Assembly (NCBI RefSeq): GCF_010015445.1
Contig: NC_053134.1
Coordinates: forward strand, 8,099,765-8,163,764
Length of the DNA: 64,000 nt
Source: Perca fluviatilis
Taxonomy: Eukaryota > Chordata > Actinopteri > Perciformes > Percidae
Direction: 5' to 3'
Below, in pieces: positions 48,297-60,790 of the stretch (its first letter is position 1; each line of letters begins with the position of its first letter). Under the pieces are notes generated by a model. That model ran no database searches. It was not told where the DNA came from and saw only the letters and a program-made list of their open reading frames with translations. A program made the translations under genes and the position numbers.

Positions 48297-50384
48297 AGTA
48301 ATATTCATTTCTCTCACAGCATACCAGGTATGGAAAATGTAACATACAGCACAATCTCAATGCCCAACAACCTGTGCAATAGCGTATGTAACAACATGAT
48401 GAGCAGGCAAGGACACAATCTTTATATCTGAGTGTATACTAAGAATCGGTCGAGGAGGGTGGTGGGTCGGGGGTTGGGGGGGGAAGCAGGTAGAGATATT
48501 ACCACAGTAATCTACACTGAGAGGGTGAGCTGTAGAGCAAGCTGACCTTGAAGAGTTTTACCTGTCAATCAAAAGAGTGTTTCTCCTCTGTGACAGGCAG
48601 TGAGGCAGAAAGCAAAGCCCCAGATATGTCAGCTGGGTCCAGATGTATCAATGATGTGGAGACACAAAAATAATATGTGCACCACATGCCACACACCACA
48701 CTGAAGACTGCTAAGAGTGCTATATATTATCTGTACCTTGTAGGTCTCCACCAGGCTTACCATTTGTTTTTAGGACGATGCTTCCACTGGTCAAACAGTG
48801 AAGATATTTAAAGCTTAAACTGTACTGCCAATGTGCAGTATGTCTCTAGGTATCATAACTGCTTAATATAACTACTATTTTGCAGATTCCTTCTACTCCC
48901 TTAAATTGAAATTGTAACAAAAGCCCAGTTAAAGACTGAAGTAAACAGGTGGTGAGGAATATAATGTTGTGAAATAAGACGTCTGACACCAAGACTGCAC
49001 GCTGTTGTTCCATTTCTACTCATTTCTTGAGATCCTCCTCCTGTCTATTTGCCATATGCAGTCTTACACCCTTTACTGTCTATGCAGAAGCGTTGTTCTA
49101 TTGTTAATAAGGTTTTATGCTACTCTGTTTGCTGAAAATATTGATTGACATTAAACTATAAATGTTACAGGGTGCAGAGACTGACACCCAACTAAGAAAT
49201 GGGAAGAATAAAAACAGCCAGTAAAGCTGTAACTTCAGACTGAGACTTGTGTTTTATCATTAATACAGTTCCATTTCTGCAAGAAAAACTCATTATTCCC
49301 ATGTGACTCTCCCCCCCCCTATCCACCATCACAACACCCCGCCCGCCATTCTTCACACCAAAGAGTTTGAATCGAGTCTTGGGGAGAGAAATGTTGCACC
49401 TGGGTAAAAATGCAGACTCTTAAGCAGCTGTGTGATTGGTGGATGAGATATTTTGGCGTTACACAATTGCAAACCTCGCCTTCTGCTTTTGATGGCTGCT
49501 CACTGGGAGAGTAATTATGAACCCCAGAAATCACTTTGAGTGGTAAACTCCCAACATGCAGTCATTTCAAATAAGAAAAGTCAGGGGTTAGTTTTTTACA
49601 AAAATGGTAAGTTATGTACCTACGTAAAAAAACTGTTTAACTATTTTCAAGCTAAAGGTCATTTTAAAGCTGTCCGAGCCTGAATTGTAGTCCTCTTTGG
49701 AGGCACATTTAAAAGTAATTTTGCTGTTTTTAGTGCATCAGTGCATGCAGTTTCACTTGTGCCTCCCACAGTTTCCGTGATGCAGCTTTGCGGATCACCC
49801 TTCATCGCCAGTGACGTCACACAGATTTGTGTGCACACATGCCCAGCTGCAAGACCACTCCACCCAGTCTCCTTTTAAAGACATGAAAACAGGGATCACA
49901 ATATCTCCAGCATGGGGCCTTATTCCTGTGGCAGGGTGCTGTCCTGCACAGACATTGCCCTCTGAGCAAACAAGATTACGCTGATGAACAGAGGCAGGCT
50001 TGTTTACTCCCTGTGTCAAGGTACTTTGGGGGTGACTCACTGTCAGTGAGGAGGAGAAACTTTAGAGATGAGATGCAGCTCTCAGGTATCAAAAGGAAAC
50101 TTCAGAGTTTCTGTAAACCAAATAACTGGGGGTTTTCAGTCATGGATTAATACGTATATGGAGCTCTAATGAGTTTTTACAGCAACAAAAAGGTGTATGT
50201 TGGATTGACTCAAAATAGGCTACAATATGTTCATGTCTAGCTTTAACCATACTATACATACCATAATCACAATGTTTCAGGAGCCTGTATTGTAGGGGAA
50301 ATAGATGAAAGACATTGCCAACGAATGACACACACATCCTTATCATGATTCAAATGAGTTGTAATTTGAGAATCCCAGATTCCA
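48297..50384. other. Unassigned non-coding sequence
   Basis: Nothing recognised; short frames only. Confidence 0.4.
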
Positions 50385-50748
50385 ATATATAATATATACT
50401 GTATATCAATATTATATCAATACTGTGATATGAGACTAGATATCGTCTTAGATTTTGGATATCATAATATGGCATAAGTGTTGCGTTTTCCTGGTTTTAA
50501 AGGCTGCATTACAGTAAAGTGATGTCATTTTCTGAATTTACCAGACTATTGTAACTGTTCTATTATTTGCATTTACCCACTTAGTCATTATATCCACATT
50601 ACTGATGATTATTTATCAAAAATCTTATTGTGTAAATATTTTGTGAAAGCACAAATAGTCAACACTACAATATCGTGGCGGGATCGATAATCGAGGTATT
50701 TGGTCAAAAAAATCATATTTGATTTTCTCCATATCGCCCAACCCTATC
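50385..50748. mobile_element. hAT-like MITE remnant
   Basis: The right end ttgattttctccatatcgcc-caaccctat resembles termini of a fish hAT MITE family, with atatcaata and atatcgtct motifs at the left and atcgataatcgagg near the right. The left end is not sharply defined. Confidence 0.4.
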
Positions 50749-51807
50749 CCAAATAGACAAAAAAAATTGTAATCCTTTACACAACAAAATCAAAAGGTTT
50801 GAGTTTGTCGGTGCAGCAATTATTCAAAACTATTATGCAATACATGAATCTCATTTCTCAAACCAGTAAAGAATTCCCATGTGGTACTTAAATGCTGCTA
50901 TATAGGCCAACGCTTGTTAGAGCAATGTTTATAGTGTCACTACATCTGTACTTCTCACTTTATATAAACATTGTTCATGGACTAGACCAGTTTAGGTCAC
51001 ATACTGTATGATCGTGATGGATGTCGACATGTGTTTGGTCTGCTGTTCATTTGCCGGAGCAAGAGAGATAGCTGTGCGCTTGGTTGGCAGACAGCCATTT
51101 AAGAGTGGGCTCCATCTTAACTAAGGATGGCTGATTTCTATCTGGTACTCTGTCATTTTCCACAATGGTTTATCCATTTAGCGGAGGCAATACTCCTATA
51201 GCTCCCTGAAGTAAGATGGTTGTTATTCATGAACATGCACACAGATATATCATTAAAAAAAAAATCTTGGATGAACAAGACCTCTTTCATTTTACTAAAG
51301 ATATTCAGTGGCTTTACAAGAATACAGAGGAATGTAGCATCTGGAGATTAAAAGGCAAATGATGACTCCATTTATTGCCTCAGCAAGATTGTCATCTTGT
51401 GTGTAGCACACTGTGCAACCTCGAGGGGAAAGCATGTAACTTGCAGGCAATAAAAATCAGTTTGGTTCTCTTCCTTTAAGGTAATAATTGTACCAATTTT
51501 GTACAAATTACAGCTGATTAATTCTACAGAAGTCACTTAAAAGCATGTTAGAAATCCTTGACTTGTATCCTTACAGAAAAGTGGTATACTTACATTATAA
51601 CCTATAGCATCAGGCTGATCTCGAAAACTATTTGCCAATGTATACTGTAGAAAATACCCACATTTTGGAGAGAAAGTAGTGGAGCTTGTGGACTGAACAA
51701 AAGCATTTCTGTTACACAAGCAAAACAATGGGCAAAACCTAAGCCTATGTTTACTAAAGATATTCTAACCTGACCACAGCCCCCCAAAAAATAGAAAGTA
51801 AATAATC
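50749..51807. other. Unassigned non-coding sequence
   Basis: AT-rich, nothing recognised. Confidence 0.4.
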
Positions 51808-51811
51808 TTAA

Positions 51812-52238
51812 AGGTCCCATATTGTAAAAGGTGAGATTTCCATGTTGTTTTTTTAATTATCAGATTGAGGTGCTATTTAAATATTGTAAAAGTTTTAAAA
51901 CACTCAATCCATATGGAATTGCACACAGCCTTCAGACACTGTGCATTTAAATGAGCGGTCAGGACTTTACTAGAGTTATTCCCCGGCTGCAATGACGATG
52001 CAAAGACTCTGAGAGCGCAGATGCGGAAGGCCTGGAAGCGCTGACCAATCAGAGCAGACTGGGCTTTTTTTAGGAGCGGGTCTTAAAGTGACAGTGTATC
52101 AGGCAGAGGGTGAATACAGGTATATTCAAACAGTATGAGAACAATGATGTGTTTTTTGAACATTAAAGCATGTCAACATGTTCTAGTAAAAACACAATAA
52201 ACAAGTATGAACCTGAAAATGAGCATAATATGGGACCT
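51812..52238. mobile_element. TTAA-flanked MITE, second copy of the 16.8-kb family
   Basis: Left end aggtcccatattgtaaaagg after TTAA (51808-51811) and right end gcataatatgggacct before TTAA (52239-52242). Inverted relative to the copy at 16829-17309, with matching blocks cagatgcggaaggcc, gcgctgaccaatcagag and agaacatgttgac-type sequence. Confidence 0.8.
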
Positions 52239-52242
52239 TTAA

Positions 52243-54564
52243 AAAATTGTTCATGCATGTTGATGCATGCTGTCATTTTTCATATTAAAAATGTTTTTAT
52301 AGATACAATTACAAAATTTCTAATTTGATTTGGTTTAACTTGATTAAAATAAAGCCTTCTACATTTGAATTGCATGAAATGTGCTCCATAAATAAAGCTT
52401 AATGACCTTCATGTACACTGTACATCATGTCTGCATAACCCTGTAGTGTGAGACCTTTTGCCCACCAGGCGATAATACAGTAGATGTCTGAAGAGATCAT
52501 GTATTCTACCCTCCTCGGGTTTATCACAGCAGAATGTAAACCATTATGTGTGAGCAGGTGTGTCTGCTCTGTGCAGCACTGTATGAACTGCAGTCATGTT
52601 TATGTGCTAGGAAGGGCAGGCTAACTAAACTAGGCCAGAGGGGGGTCGTCTCCATGGTGACAGCAGTAAAAGAGCCGGAAGCACCTGTGTAATGCCAGCT
52701 AGTTGTAGTGGGGTTTTTTGGGGGAGTATTATGAAAGCAGAAGTGGTTAAATCCATTAACTGAGTCATAGAAACTGCTGTTTAGGCTTTTTCCTTTTCTG
52801 ATGGTTTTTATTTATTTTTAAACAAATAAAAGGTTGTAATCTTTAACAGCCTTCATAAACCAAAATCATCTTTTATTTTCTGTATCAGTTATTAAAAATA
52901 TTTATAAATTATGTCATGTATGTTATTATCAGCACGTACTGTGTGTATATCTGATATTGCAACTACAATTGAATGACTTTCTTTACAATATAAGTAGGAA
53001 TGGTCTCTGTAAATGATCCCGGAGAATGATCTCAGCAATAAGACTGCAGTACTTTAGTTCAGGAACTAAAAGTCACAAGCTCATATTTCATATAGTGCAT
53101 GGAATGGAAAGTATATCCTCCAAAACTTAAAAAGATGCATCTCTCTTGCATTTGGACTCCATGTATTCATCTTATTTAATGCAAGAAGGCCACAAAATGA
53201 AGCTTAATGCATAAGCATCATAAAAAGATTGCCACCACAGTGCCTTTAATGCACCTCTCAAGCTTGGGCTTTCTAGTAGATGATCAAAGCTGCTGGGTCT
53301 AGCCCTGTAAAAAGCTTGACTCTAGGGGCAAAGGGGGTCCATTGACTCCAGCTACTCTCCTTTGCCTTTGAGGGCCCAACAGGGCTTTCATTTGCTCCTG
53401 CTGGCTCACTGCTATTACAAAGAGTAGATGCCCTGCAAGACGCCTGCTATTTTTATAATTGTTAAGTGCAAGGGGACATGTTGTGCTTGGAAACTGCAAA
53501 AAAAAAAAGATGTAAATGCTGTCATTTTCTTCATTTTTTTCAAGATGATTAGTTAGGTGGGATAATAAAAAATCTACTGAAAGGGCCAGGCTGAAAGGAG
53601 AAAACTGCTGTGTCAATTTGACCCCCATTGTGACAATTACTCCAGTGGGACACAGTGATGCTTTTATGCACTGGAGGTAAAAGCACTCTGGAATTTGTTT
53701 AGACTCTAAGATGCTCACATCACATGCTTCATTCACATCACATTGAATCTGTCTGTACAACAATTACGACACCTGTCAATTTGTCTTTGCACCAAAGCAT
53801 TTTTTTGTGGCTCACATCTACTTCTATAGATTTCGGTTTCCAGACAGACAGATTCTTCAGCATGTTTGAGGATCTGATGATATTTTAGCTTTACTTTGGC
53901 AAGATTCCTCAGCGTATCTGTCTAACAAAGCAGCTTGTAAGCACAGCGTTTATTCTTGGAGGAGTGAAAAAACCTGACGTAGTTTTCAGAAATAACAGCA
54001 CAGTCTTCAAAGGTGTTTTGTTACCAAGCAACTCGACTGCAACCCTACTTTGACGCAATGCTAATGGTGAAGTTACTCATTAACTAAATAGAGCATGTGA
54101 CATAGTCCCAACAGACGCTGCACAGAGAACAGGACAAGACAACATAAAAAAAAAATATATTATAAAAAAAATATCTTAATCTGCCTTATCCTCTATAGAA
54201 ACAATTGTGATGGGCACAGGGGGAAGGAATTCAAATCTTCTCTCAAATGGGGGAGCATTGATGAAGCAACGCAGGCAGAAGGTTCAACTCTGTTTGATCA
54301 CAACAAACAGACACCTAGAATTAGACTTCCTTGTTCAATTTACAGCCAACTGTGTGCCAGAGCAGCATTAAACAAGCATCTGGGTGTTTTGGCTCAGGTT
54401 GCCATCAGCTAGGCGGAGAAATCCCTTTCCTTTCCGAGGCTCATTACAGGGACGCATGAGCCCATCTCACTCAAGGTGAAACATAAACTTCCATATTCAT
54501 TTGATGGTTACAACTTTATTAATCAACTTTGCTTAATGGTGCAGTTAGTTTATTGTGGAACATT
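52243..54564. other. Unassigned non-coding sequence
   Basis: No gene supported. The longest frame (53299-53763, minus, 154 codons) has no domain, no signal peptide and runs across A/T-rich tracts. Confidence 0.4.
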
Positions 54565-54720
54565 TTATTTAGATTTTTTTATTTAACCAGGTAGGCTGTT
54601 GAGAACAGATTCTCATTTGCAACAGCGACCTGGCCAAGAATAAGGCATAAACGTGCAAGACAACATACAGTTTCACATTCAAAACAGTACAAAAATACAA
54701 AATACAAGCCGGTGCAAACA
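54565..54720 (+). repeat. Retroposon-tail repeat
   Basis: Contains ttatttaaccaggtaggctg, gattctcatttgcaacagcg and acctggccaagaataaggca, a frequent fish retroposon-derived segment. Fragment only. Confidence 0.5.
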
Positions 54721-55419
54721 TTCAGCATCATACATGGAGGAATTGACTATGATATTAACATGAATGTGTTCCTTTACCTAATATTCTCTTTCACACCAGA
54801 ATATTAATGTAAAAGTAAAATAGGGACAAAGAAATCTCTGATCTAGAACACTGGTTCCCAACTTGCGGGACCTTCTCAATGGCCACAAAATAAATCTAAT
54901 GCACTGTTCACACTGGCCACGTAGATTCACTTTGCGTCACTTGTGCAAGTTTGGTCGCTCAAGTTGAAATAATTCAACTCATTTGGATACAAGAATGAAT
55001 TTGTGTCTTTGCATCGACTCTGTACATGTACGTAATCGCAACGTGCAATTCGTGCAAAACGCAGGCGGTTTGAACACACTGTGAGAGGTCACAAGATGAT
55101 TAGAAGAAACATATATGTCTATATTTCTATTTATGTATCCATTTATTTTGTATAACTTTCTAAACTTTGCTTTTTGATTGTTAATTCCTAAAATGTACTA
55201 CTGTAAGACAAAGTTATGAGAGTTATTTTTGCTAGTTGTGCTGAGTGTAAATTAAGTTGTCGATTGGCAGAGGAATGTTTATCATTAGAAAATGTATACT
55301 ACATATGACAGATGTGTTTTGATGTTCAGCTGACCTTTTGTGCCCTAACTAAATGACTCAAGATTTTGCTAACTTAGCAACTAATTACAAATAAATAAAT
55401 GGAAGTTGATCAATTTCAC
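54721..55419. other. Unassigned non-coding sequence
   Basis: AT-rich, nothing recognised. Confidence 0.4.
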
Positions 55420-56274
55420 ACTAGCTAAGTTTCCATCCACTTGTCAATCGAATTATCTGAAGTTCGGTAAAAAAACTCATGCGAATAAAGCTGGTGAAAG
55501 TGTGTTTCCATCCAACAGCTTTAAAGCGAATAAAAACCTGTGCGTAATGACGTCACATGCTGTTTTGCGATTAAATTGGTATATTGAATTGATTTGAGAC
55601 ATTTTATGGTGTTTCCATTCATTTTTGCACTGAATCGCACAACATTCAAGCGAACTTTTGCGAACAAAGTTTTGCTAGACAAAAGTAGTAGTTGTTAATA
55701 TTAGAAGCCAAGCTAAGCTACAATGGGCCTTTGACCGAGGCTCTGATCCAGCTCATCTAAAAGGTGGAACTTGCCTTTTATTTTCCCTCCGGCACCGCTG
55801 CGAGACAACTCTCTTTTTTGAGCCGTGTATCGTTGTTTGAGCGCCTTCCATTTACTCCGCAGGACGTCCCACGGCTTGTCGTAAGGGACATTCTAAAACG
55901 CTTAACGTGAAAAAGCTAATCAATCATCACCAGATGTATCATAGTCATATCTTGTCATGAACACTTAAGCCTGTCAAAAATTTCCAACGATTATAGAAGT
56001 TATCTCACGTTAATGTTTTCTTCATCATATTGTCAGATAATGTCCATAATATTTGGACATTGGGTTAGATTTGACCGTTTTAAGTGGTTATGATGAGCAA
56101 CACAGGAGAGGATTTTTTTTGGTGATGACTGATCGTTGTTTAGATAAATTAAACCACGTTAAGCTTTTTCACATTAGGACTTATAAAGCCAATGAGAACC
56201 GTGGAGAGTCAACCCCCAGCCGCTCCGCTGCCCTGCTGTGAAGCAGAAACGCTTTATGTCAGATAACGTCCATA

Positions 56275-56484
56275 CAGTGCCTTGCGAAAGTATTCGGCCC
56301 CCTTGAACGTTTCGACCTTTTGCCACATTTCAGGCCTCAAACATAAAGATATAAAACTGTAATTTTTTGTGAAGAATCAACAACAAGTGGGTCCCAATTA
56401 TGAAGTGGAACGAAATTCATTGGCTATTTCAAACTTTTTTAACAAATAAAAAACTGAAAAGTGGGCGTGCAAAATTATTCAGCC
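56275..56484 (+). repeat. Tc1 left terminal inverted repeat
   Basis: Complement of 57692-57901 with few differences. Contains the outer transposase-binding region (gtattcggcccccttgaacg) and an inner one (gcaaaattattcagcccctt). Confidence 0.9.
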
Positions 56485-56664
56485 CCTTTACTTTCAGTGC
56501 AGCAAACTCTCTCCAGAAGTTCAGTGAGGATCTCTGAATGATCCAATGTTGACCTAAATGACTAATGATGATAAATAGAATCCAGCTGTGTGTAATCAAG
56601 TCTCCGTATAAATGCACCTGCTCTGTGATAGTCTCAGAGGTCCGTGTAAAGCGCAGAGAGCATC

Positions 56665-57682
56665 ATGAAGAACAAGGAACACACCAGGCAGGTCCGAGAT
56701 ACTGTTGTGGAGAAGTTTAAAGCCGGATTTGGATACAAAAAGATTTCCCAAGCTTTAAACATCCCAAGGAGCACTGTGCAAGCGATAATATTGAAATGGA
56801 AGGAGTATCAGACCACTACAAATCTGAAGACCCGGCCGTCCCTCTAAACTTTCAGCTCATACAATGAGAAGACTGATCAGAGATGCAGCCAAGAGGCCCA
56901 TGATCACTCTGGATGAACTGCAGAGATCTACAGCTGAGCTGGGAGACTCTGTCCATAGGACAACAATCAGTCGTATACTGCACAAATCTGGCCTTTATGG
57001 AAGAGTGGCAAGAAGAAAGCCATTTCTTAAAGATATCCATAAAAAGTGTCGTTTAAAGTTTGCCAAAAGCCACCTGGGAGACGCCCCAACAATGTGGAAG
57101 AAGGTGCTGTGGTCAGATGAAACCAAAATCGAACTTTTTGGCAACAATGCAAAACGTTATGTTTGGCGTAAAAGCAACACAGCTCATCACCCTGAACACA
57201 CCATCCCCACTGTCAAACATGGTGGTGGCAGCACCATGGTTTGGGCCTGCTTTTCTTCAGCAGGGACAGGGAAGATGGTTAAAATTGATGGTAAGATGGA
57301 TGGAGCCAAATACAGGACCATTCTGGAAGAAAACCTGATGGAGTCTGCAAAAGACCTGAGACTGGGACGGAGATTTGTCTTCCAACAAGACAATGATCCA
57401 AAACATAAAGTAAAATCTACAATGGAATGGTTCACAAATAAACATATCCAGGTGTTAGAATGGCCAAGTCAAAGTCCAGACCTGAATCCAATCGAGAATC
57501 TGTGGAAAGAACGTAAAACTGCTGTTCACAAACGCTCTCCATCCAACCTCACTGAGCTCGAGCTGTTTTGCAAGGAGGAATGGGCAAAATGTCCAGTCTC
57601 TCGATGTGCAAAACTGATAGAGACATACCCCAAGCGACTTACAGCTGTAATCGCAGCAAAAGGTGGCGCTACAAAGTATTAA
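56665..57682 (+). pseudogene. Tc1 transposase with one frameshift
   Basis: The enzyme cuts and pastes the element through a DDE active site in the nucleus. Residues 1-60 (56665-56847) hold the first helix-turn-helix, with KKISQALNIPRSTVQAIILK. One base appears lost near 56840, so the frame stops at 56847 and reading continues in the next frame with GRPSKLSAHTM. The second part (56864-57682, 272 codons) has the second helix-turn-helix (residues 13-45), then WSDETK (Asp85), QQDNDPKH (Asp176) and PIENLW (Glu211). The spacing of 34 residues between the last two defines DD34E. The summed length of about 335 is close to the family's 340. All catalytic residues are kept; only the frameshift makes it inactive. 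Confidence 0.92.
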
Positions 57683-57691
57683 CTTAAGGGG

Positions 57692-57901
57692 GCTGAATAA
57701 TTTTGCACGCCCAATATTTCAGTTTTTTATTTGTTTAAAAGGTTTGAAATATCCAATAAATTTCGTTCCACTTCATGATTGTGTCCCACTTGTTGTTGAT
57801 TCTTCACAAAAAATTACAGTTTTATATCTTTATGTTTGAGGCCTGAAATGTGGCAAAAGGTCGAAAAGTTCAAGGGGGCCGAATACTTTCGCAAGGCACT
57901 G
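57692..57901 (-). repeat. Tc1 right terminal inverted repeat
   Basis: Mirror of 56275-56484. The stop codon of the transposase lies about 10 bp before it. Confidence 0.9.
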
Positions 57902-58694
57902 TAATAATTGGACTTTGGGTTCGAGTTTTTGACAGGTTTTCAGTGGTTATGAGGAGCAATATGAGAGAGAAATTAGGTAATCATTTATCATTGTTTAGGT
58001 ACATTAAACCAAAAAGCTTTTTCCTCGCCATAGGGCGCAATGATGAAGAAAACATTAACGTGAGATAACTTCTATAATCGTTGAATTTCGATTTAGTTTT
58101 TTTGACAGGCTTAATTATTTATGACAAGATATGACTATGATAAATCTGGTGATGATTGATCGTTGTTTAGATACATTAAACCACGTTAAGCTTTTTCACG
58201 TTAAGCGTTTTAGAATGTCCCTGTCGTAACCTTTGTTGGTCATTTCCTTCGCGAGCGCCTGATAAATAATGGCGTTTCTTAGATTTTTGCTATCTAAAAT
58301 AGCCGTTATATTTTTCTGGTAAATTAAATTAAAAAAGTATCTTGTCTCCTCGTTTGTCCGCTTACATCTGTTTTTGTTGACACCTGTCATGTGTGCAAAC
58401 AGAGCGGAAATACTGGGCAGAAATGAACTGAAACTTCTTCGTTTTATTGCGGGTTGCAACCATAAAATGACCTAAAACTTAATCGCAATTCTTTATTTAT
58501 TCGGCAAATAACGTTTCCATCAGCATTTATCGCATAAGCCGTATATCGATCAAGAGAAAATCCAATGAGACCGAACGTATTTTCTTTGAGTCGATATTCA
58601 TGAAATTCAGTCGGATTTTACTGTTTCCATAAGGCATTTTTCATTCGATATCACTTAATTCGGATAAAAACGTGTGGATGGAAACATAGCTACT

Positions 58695-60345
58695 GACTTT
58701 ATTTCACCTATACGTGCTAAACAGCACGTTTCTTTCCTTAAAAAAATTCCTAGAAAATTCTTAAGAATTTATAGACCCTTAAAATAAAGTGTAACCACTA
58801 ATTGTACATCTCCAGGATTAAGAAATGCATTCTGAGTGAAACACTCAGAGAAGGAAAATAGACAAAGCTTTTTTTTAAGTGCTCAAAAGCCAAACTGGAC
58901 AAGAATGAGATCCTAAAGCAAAAACCAATAGAGAACCATTAATCTATTCACCAAAACACCAAAGTAATTACACATCTGCAAGAAAAGCAACAGAATGTCT
59001 TTAATAGCACGCAAACACCTGAGAGGAGCTTAATATGAATTACATGAAGAAATAGAGAAAAACAGCCAAATCTGAAAATCCATGTCTAAGACTGATAATG
59101 GTTTTCACTAGTCTTACTAATCCATCGGAGAGTTTTTGGCCACAAGCTCTCATATGCAAAGTCACAAACTGAACAGGCATCATCAGTGTGATTGAATTCA
59201 CCCCTGTGGTCTGTTCAAATATTTCCCTGCCAGATTAAGTTTGCTAAACACACAATTCAGTGCAATTACACTAGCCTCGGCATCTGTCATTATATCGCTG
59301 AGGAGGAGAGATGGGCATAGACCCCAGTGACGATGAGAGCAACTGAATTGCTCCAGAGTCGGCCTATCAATCCATTAGTAGTCCAATTCAAAGCAGCCTG
59401 CAGGCTGGAGAAGGCCAAACGTCTGCTTTGCTTAGACTTTGGTTGCACTTCAGTGGCACAGAAGGATGGGAGGAAAGGAAGTGTGGAGGCGATGAAAACA
59501 TGAAGAGAAAGTGATAATTAAAACAAGAATACCACTGAAATGTATTAAAAAAACACTGTCCATGTATCTATGGACTGTTAGCCTGTATTAGGGACAAATG
59601 GTAATAGTTTAGCTCACACTCTAATCTGGGATGTCAAGCATAAGCTTCTAATTTAATTATTAGGTGAAAAAGAAAATGGGAAACTCATATTTAAAACAGT
59701 AACCGTACCTCAAAGAAGAATGTGGAGATCAGATAGTGTTTAGAGCGTTACAGTATTTGTGCTCATCTGTTCCGAATGTGCCAAGTTTGTTCTTCAGGCA
59801 GTAAGAGTGGCCTTTATCTAGGCTTTGAATATTTACCAAGCCATAGCTTGAGCCCCCAAAAGGAAAAAAAGCACCAACCACAGTACCTGAGGAGTGGAAA
59901 TAGGGATTAGACCCACAATCTTTTCCTCACACCTACACACAGCCACACCCACCCCACTCAAACAGTTTTACATTTCCCCAAATTCAGATGTTTAAGCCTC
60001 CCTGTGGTGTTACACCAAACAAATGTTGCTTAGTATTGACATTGACTCAGTTTGAAAGTGCCTTGGGCTCAGGCTTCACGATGAGTCACAAGAAGCTGAT
60101 CTAAGAGCAGTTTGAGAAGCCTGCCCTAGATATTTCACATAGTCGAGGAACAGATTAGAATGCAGCAGCTTTGATCCTGTTAATATGATGCCTCCCATCT
60201 TTTCTGTCACCTTTGGTACATGATACGATTTGCCTTTTCATGCTAGCAATCAGTGAAGTGTGTCGGGGCTGTGGATCGGTTTTGTTCTCCTCACCAGTTC
60301 TCTGGCTCTCAATCATCAAGTAAAAATGTTATACCCCAGGGGCGA
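58695..60345. other. Unassigned non-coding sequence
   Basis: Nothing recognised. Confidence 0.4.
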
Positions 60346-60790
60346 TTCTAGGATCAAACCTTTAGGGGGGCTCAGCCCCAAATGAGAATGTGACACAGAT
60401 ATAGTGCATGCAAAAGTGTTAACTCCCCCCCTTGCTAAATCAGTAATTTCATTAGCCGATAATCTTGGAGCTAGCTACTGAACAACAACGTCAGCTAACG
60501 TTGTTTGACACTATTAACACTATGATGGAACCAAACCTGACACTTTATGAGTCACAGTAATAACGACCAATTTGACACAATGTTCTAACATTCAGCAATT
60601 TTAGCTGCTTACGTTTCAATTTGGGTTCTAATCTGCGCCAGTAAATTACCAATTTCTTCTCTGGGGACTACCAACGTTAAACTTCACAACCGCACTCCTG
60701 CTCTCCCTCTGACAGATTAGATAGAGACTCAGCCAAAGGCAGGAGTCTGGCACAACCACCTCTGATTGGCCAACACTAGGTTTCTGTTAA
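60346..60790. repeat. Probable DNA-transposon fragment
   Basis: The start ggggcgattctaggatcaaa-cctttaggggggctcagcccc is a fish transposon terminus by appearance. The body includes cagagtctggcacaacc-type and ctctgattggccaacac segments. The right terminus is not found. Confidence 0.35.

Larger units (their letters stand above)
56275..57901 (+). mobile_element. Tc1/mariner transposon, near-complete
   Basis: The 1,627-bp element starts cagtgccttgcgaaagtatt and ends with its complement, flanked by the TA target at 56273-56274 and 57902-57903. Long inverted repeats of about 210 bp (56275-56484 and 57692-57901) carry the outer and inner direct-repeat pattern of IR/DR-type fish Tc1 elements. One transposase gene lies between. 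High similarity of the two ends suggests recent insertion. Confidence 0.95.
55885..58221. mobile_element. Middle element of the nest, MITE with 8-bp target duplication
   Basis: Ends gggacattctaaaacgctta and its perfect complement (taagcgttttagaatgtccc). The 8-bp duplication tgtcgtaa is at 55877-55884 and 58222-58229. Without the Tc1 it is about 708 bp and non-coding. It has an internal partial tandem duplication (ttggacattgggttagattt near 56053 and ttggactttgggttcgagtt near 57907). The duplication size fits hAT; the GGG ends leave other 8-bp superfamilies possible. Confidence 0.85.
55713..58459 (-). pseudogene. Myb/SANT-like transposon protein split by an insertion
   Basis: The N-terminal part (58459-58222) reads RTNEETRYFFNLIYQKNITA, then ILDSKNLRNAIIYQALAKEM and TNKGYD. 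The C-terminal part (55876-55713) reads KPWDVLRSKWKALKQRYTAQ, KRELSRSGAGGKIKGKFHLL and DELDQSLGQRPIVA, then stop. This is a trihelix-type Myb/SANT DNA-binding domain with its W/F residues and a basic tail. The break sits between KGYD and KPWD. Leaving out 55885-58221 and one 8-bp duplication joins the two in frame. The start codon is uncertain (58457 or a Met inside at about 58388). Confidence 0.75.
55423..58691 (-). mobile_element. Outer element of a three-level nest, Harbinger-like
   Basis: Starts agctaagtttccatccac and ends gtgtggatggaaacatagct (inverted, one internal mismatch in the compared 18 bp). The flanking trinucleotide ACT is at 55420-55422 and 58692-58694. It carries a Myb/SANT-like gene on the minus strand. 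Of the 3,269 bp, 2,337 bp is a later insertion (55885-58221). Harbinger is suggested by the 3-bp duplication and Myb-like protein, though ACT is not its usual target. Confidence 0.7.

Noticed and set aside
53299..53763. 154-codon frame on the minus strand
   Set aside because: No domain, signal peptide, splice context or recognisable motif. A chance frame of this length is expected somewhere in 64 kb read in six frames.
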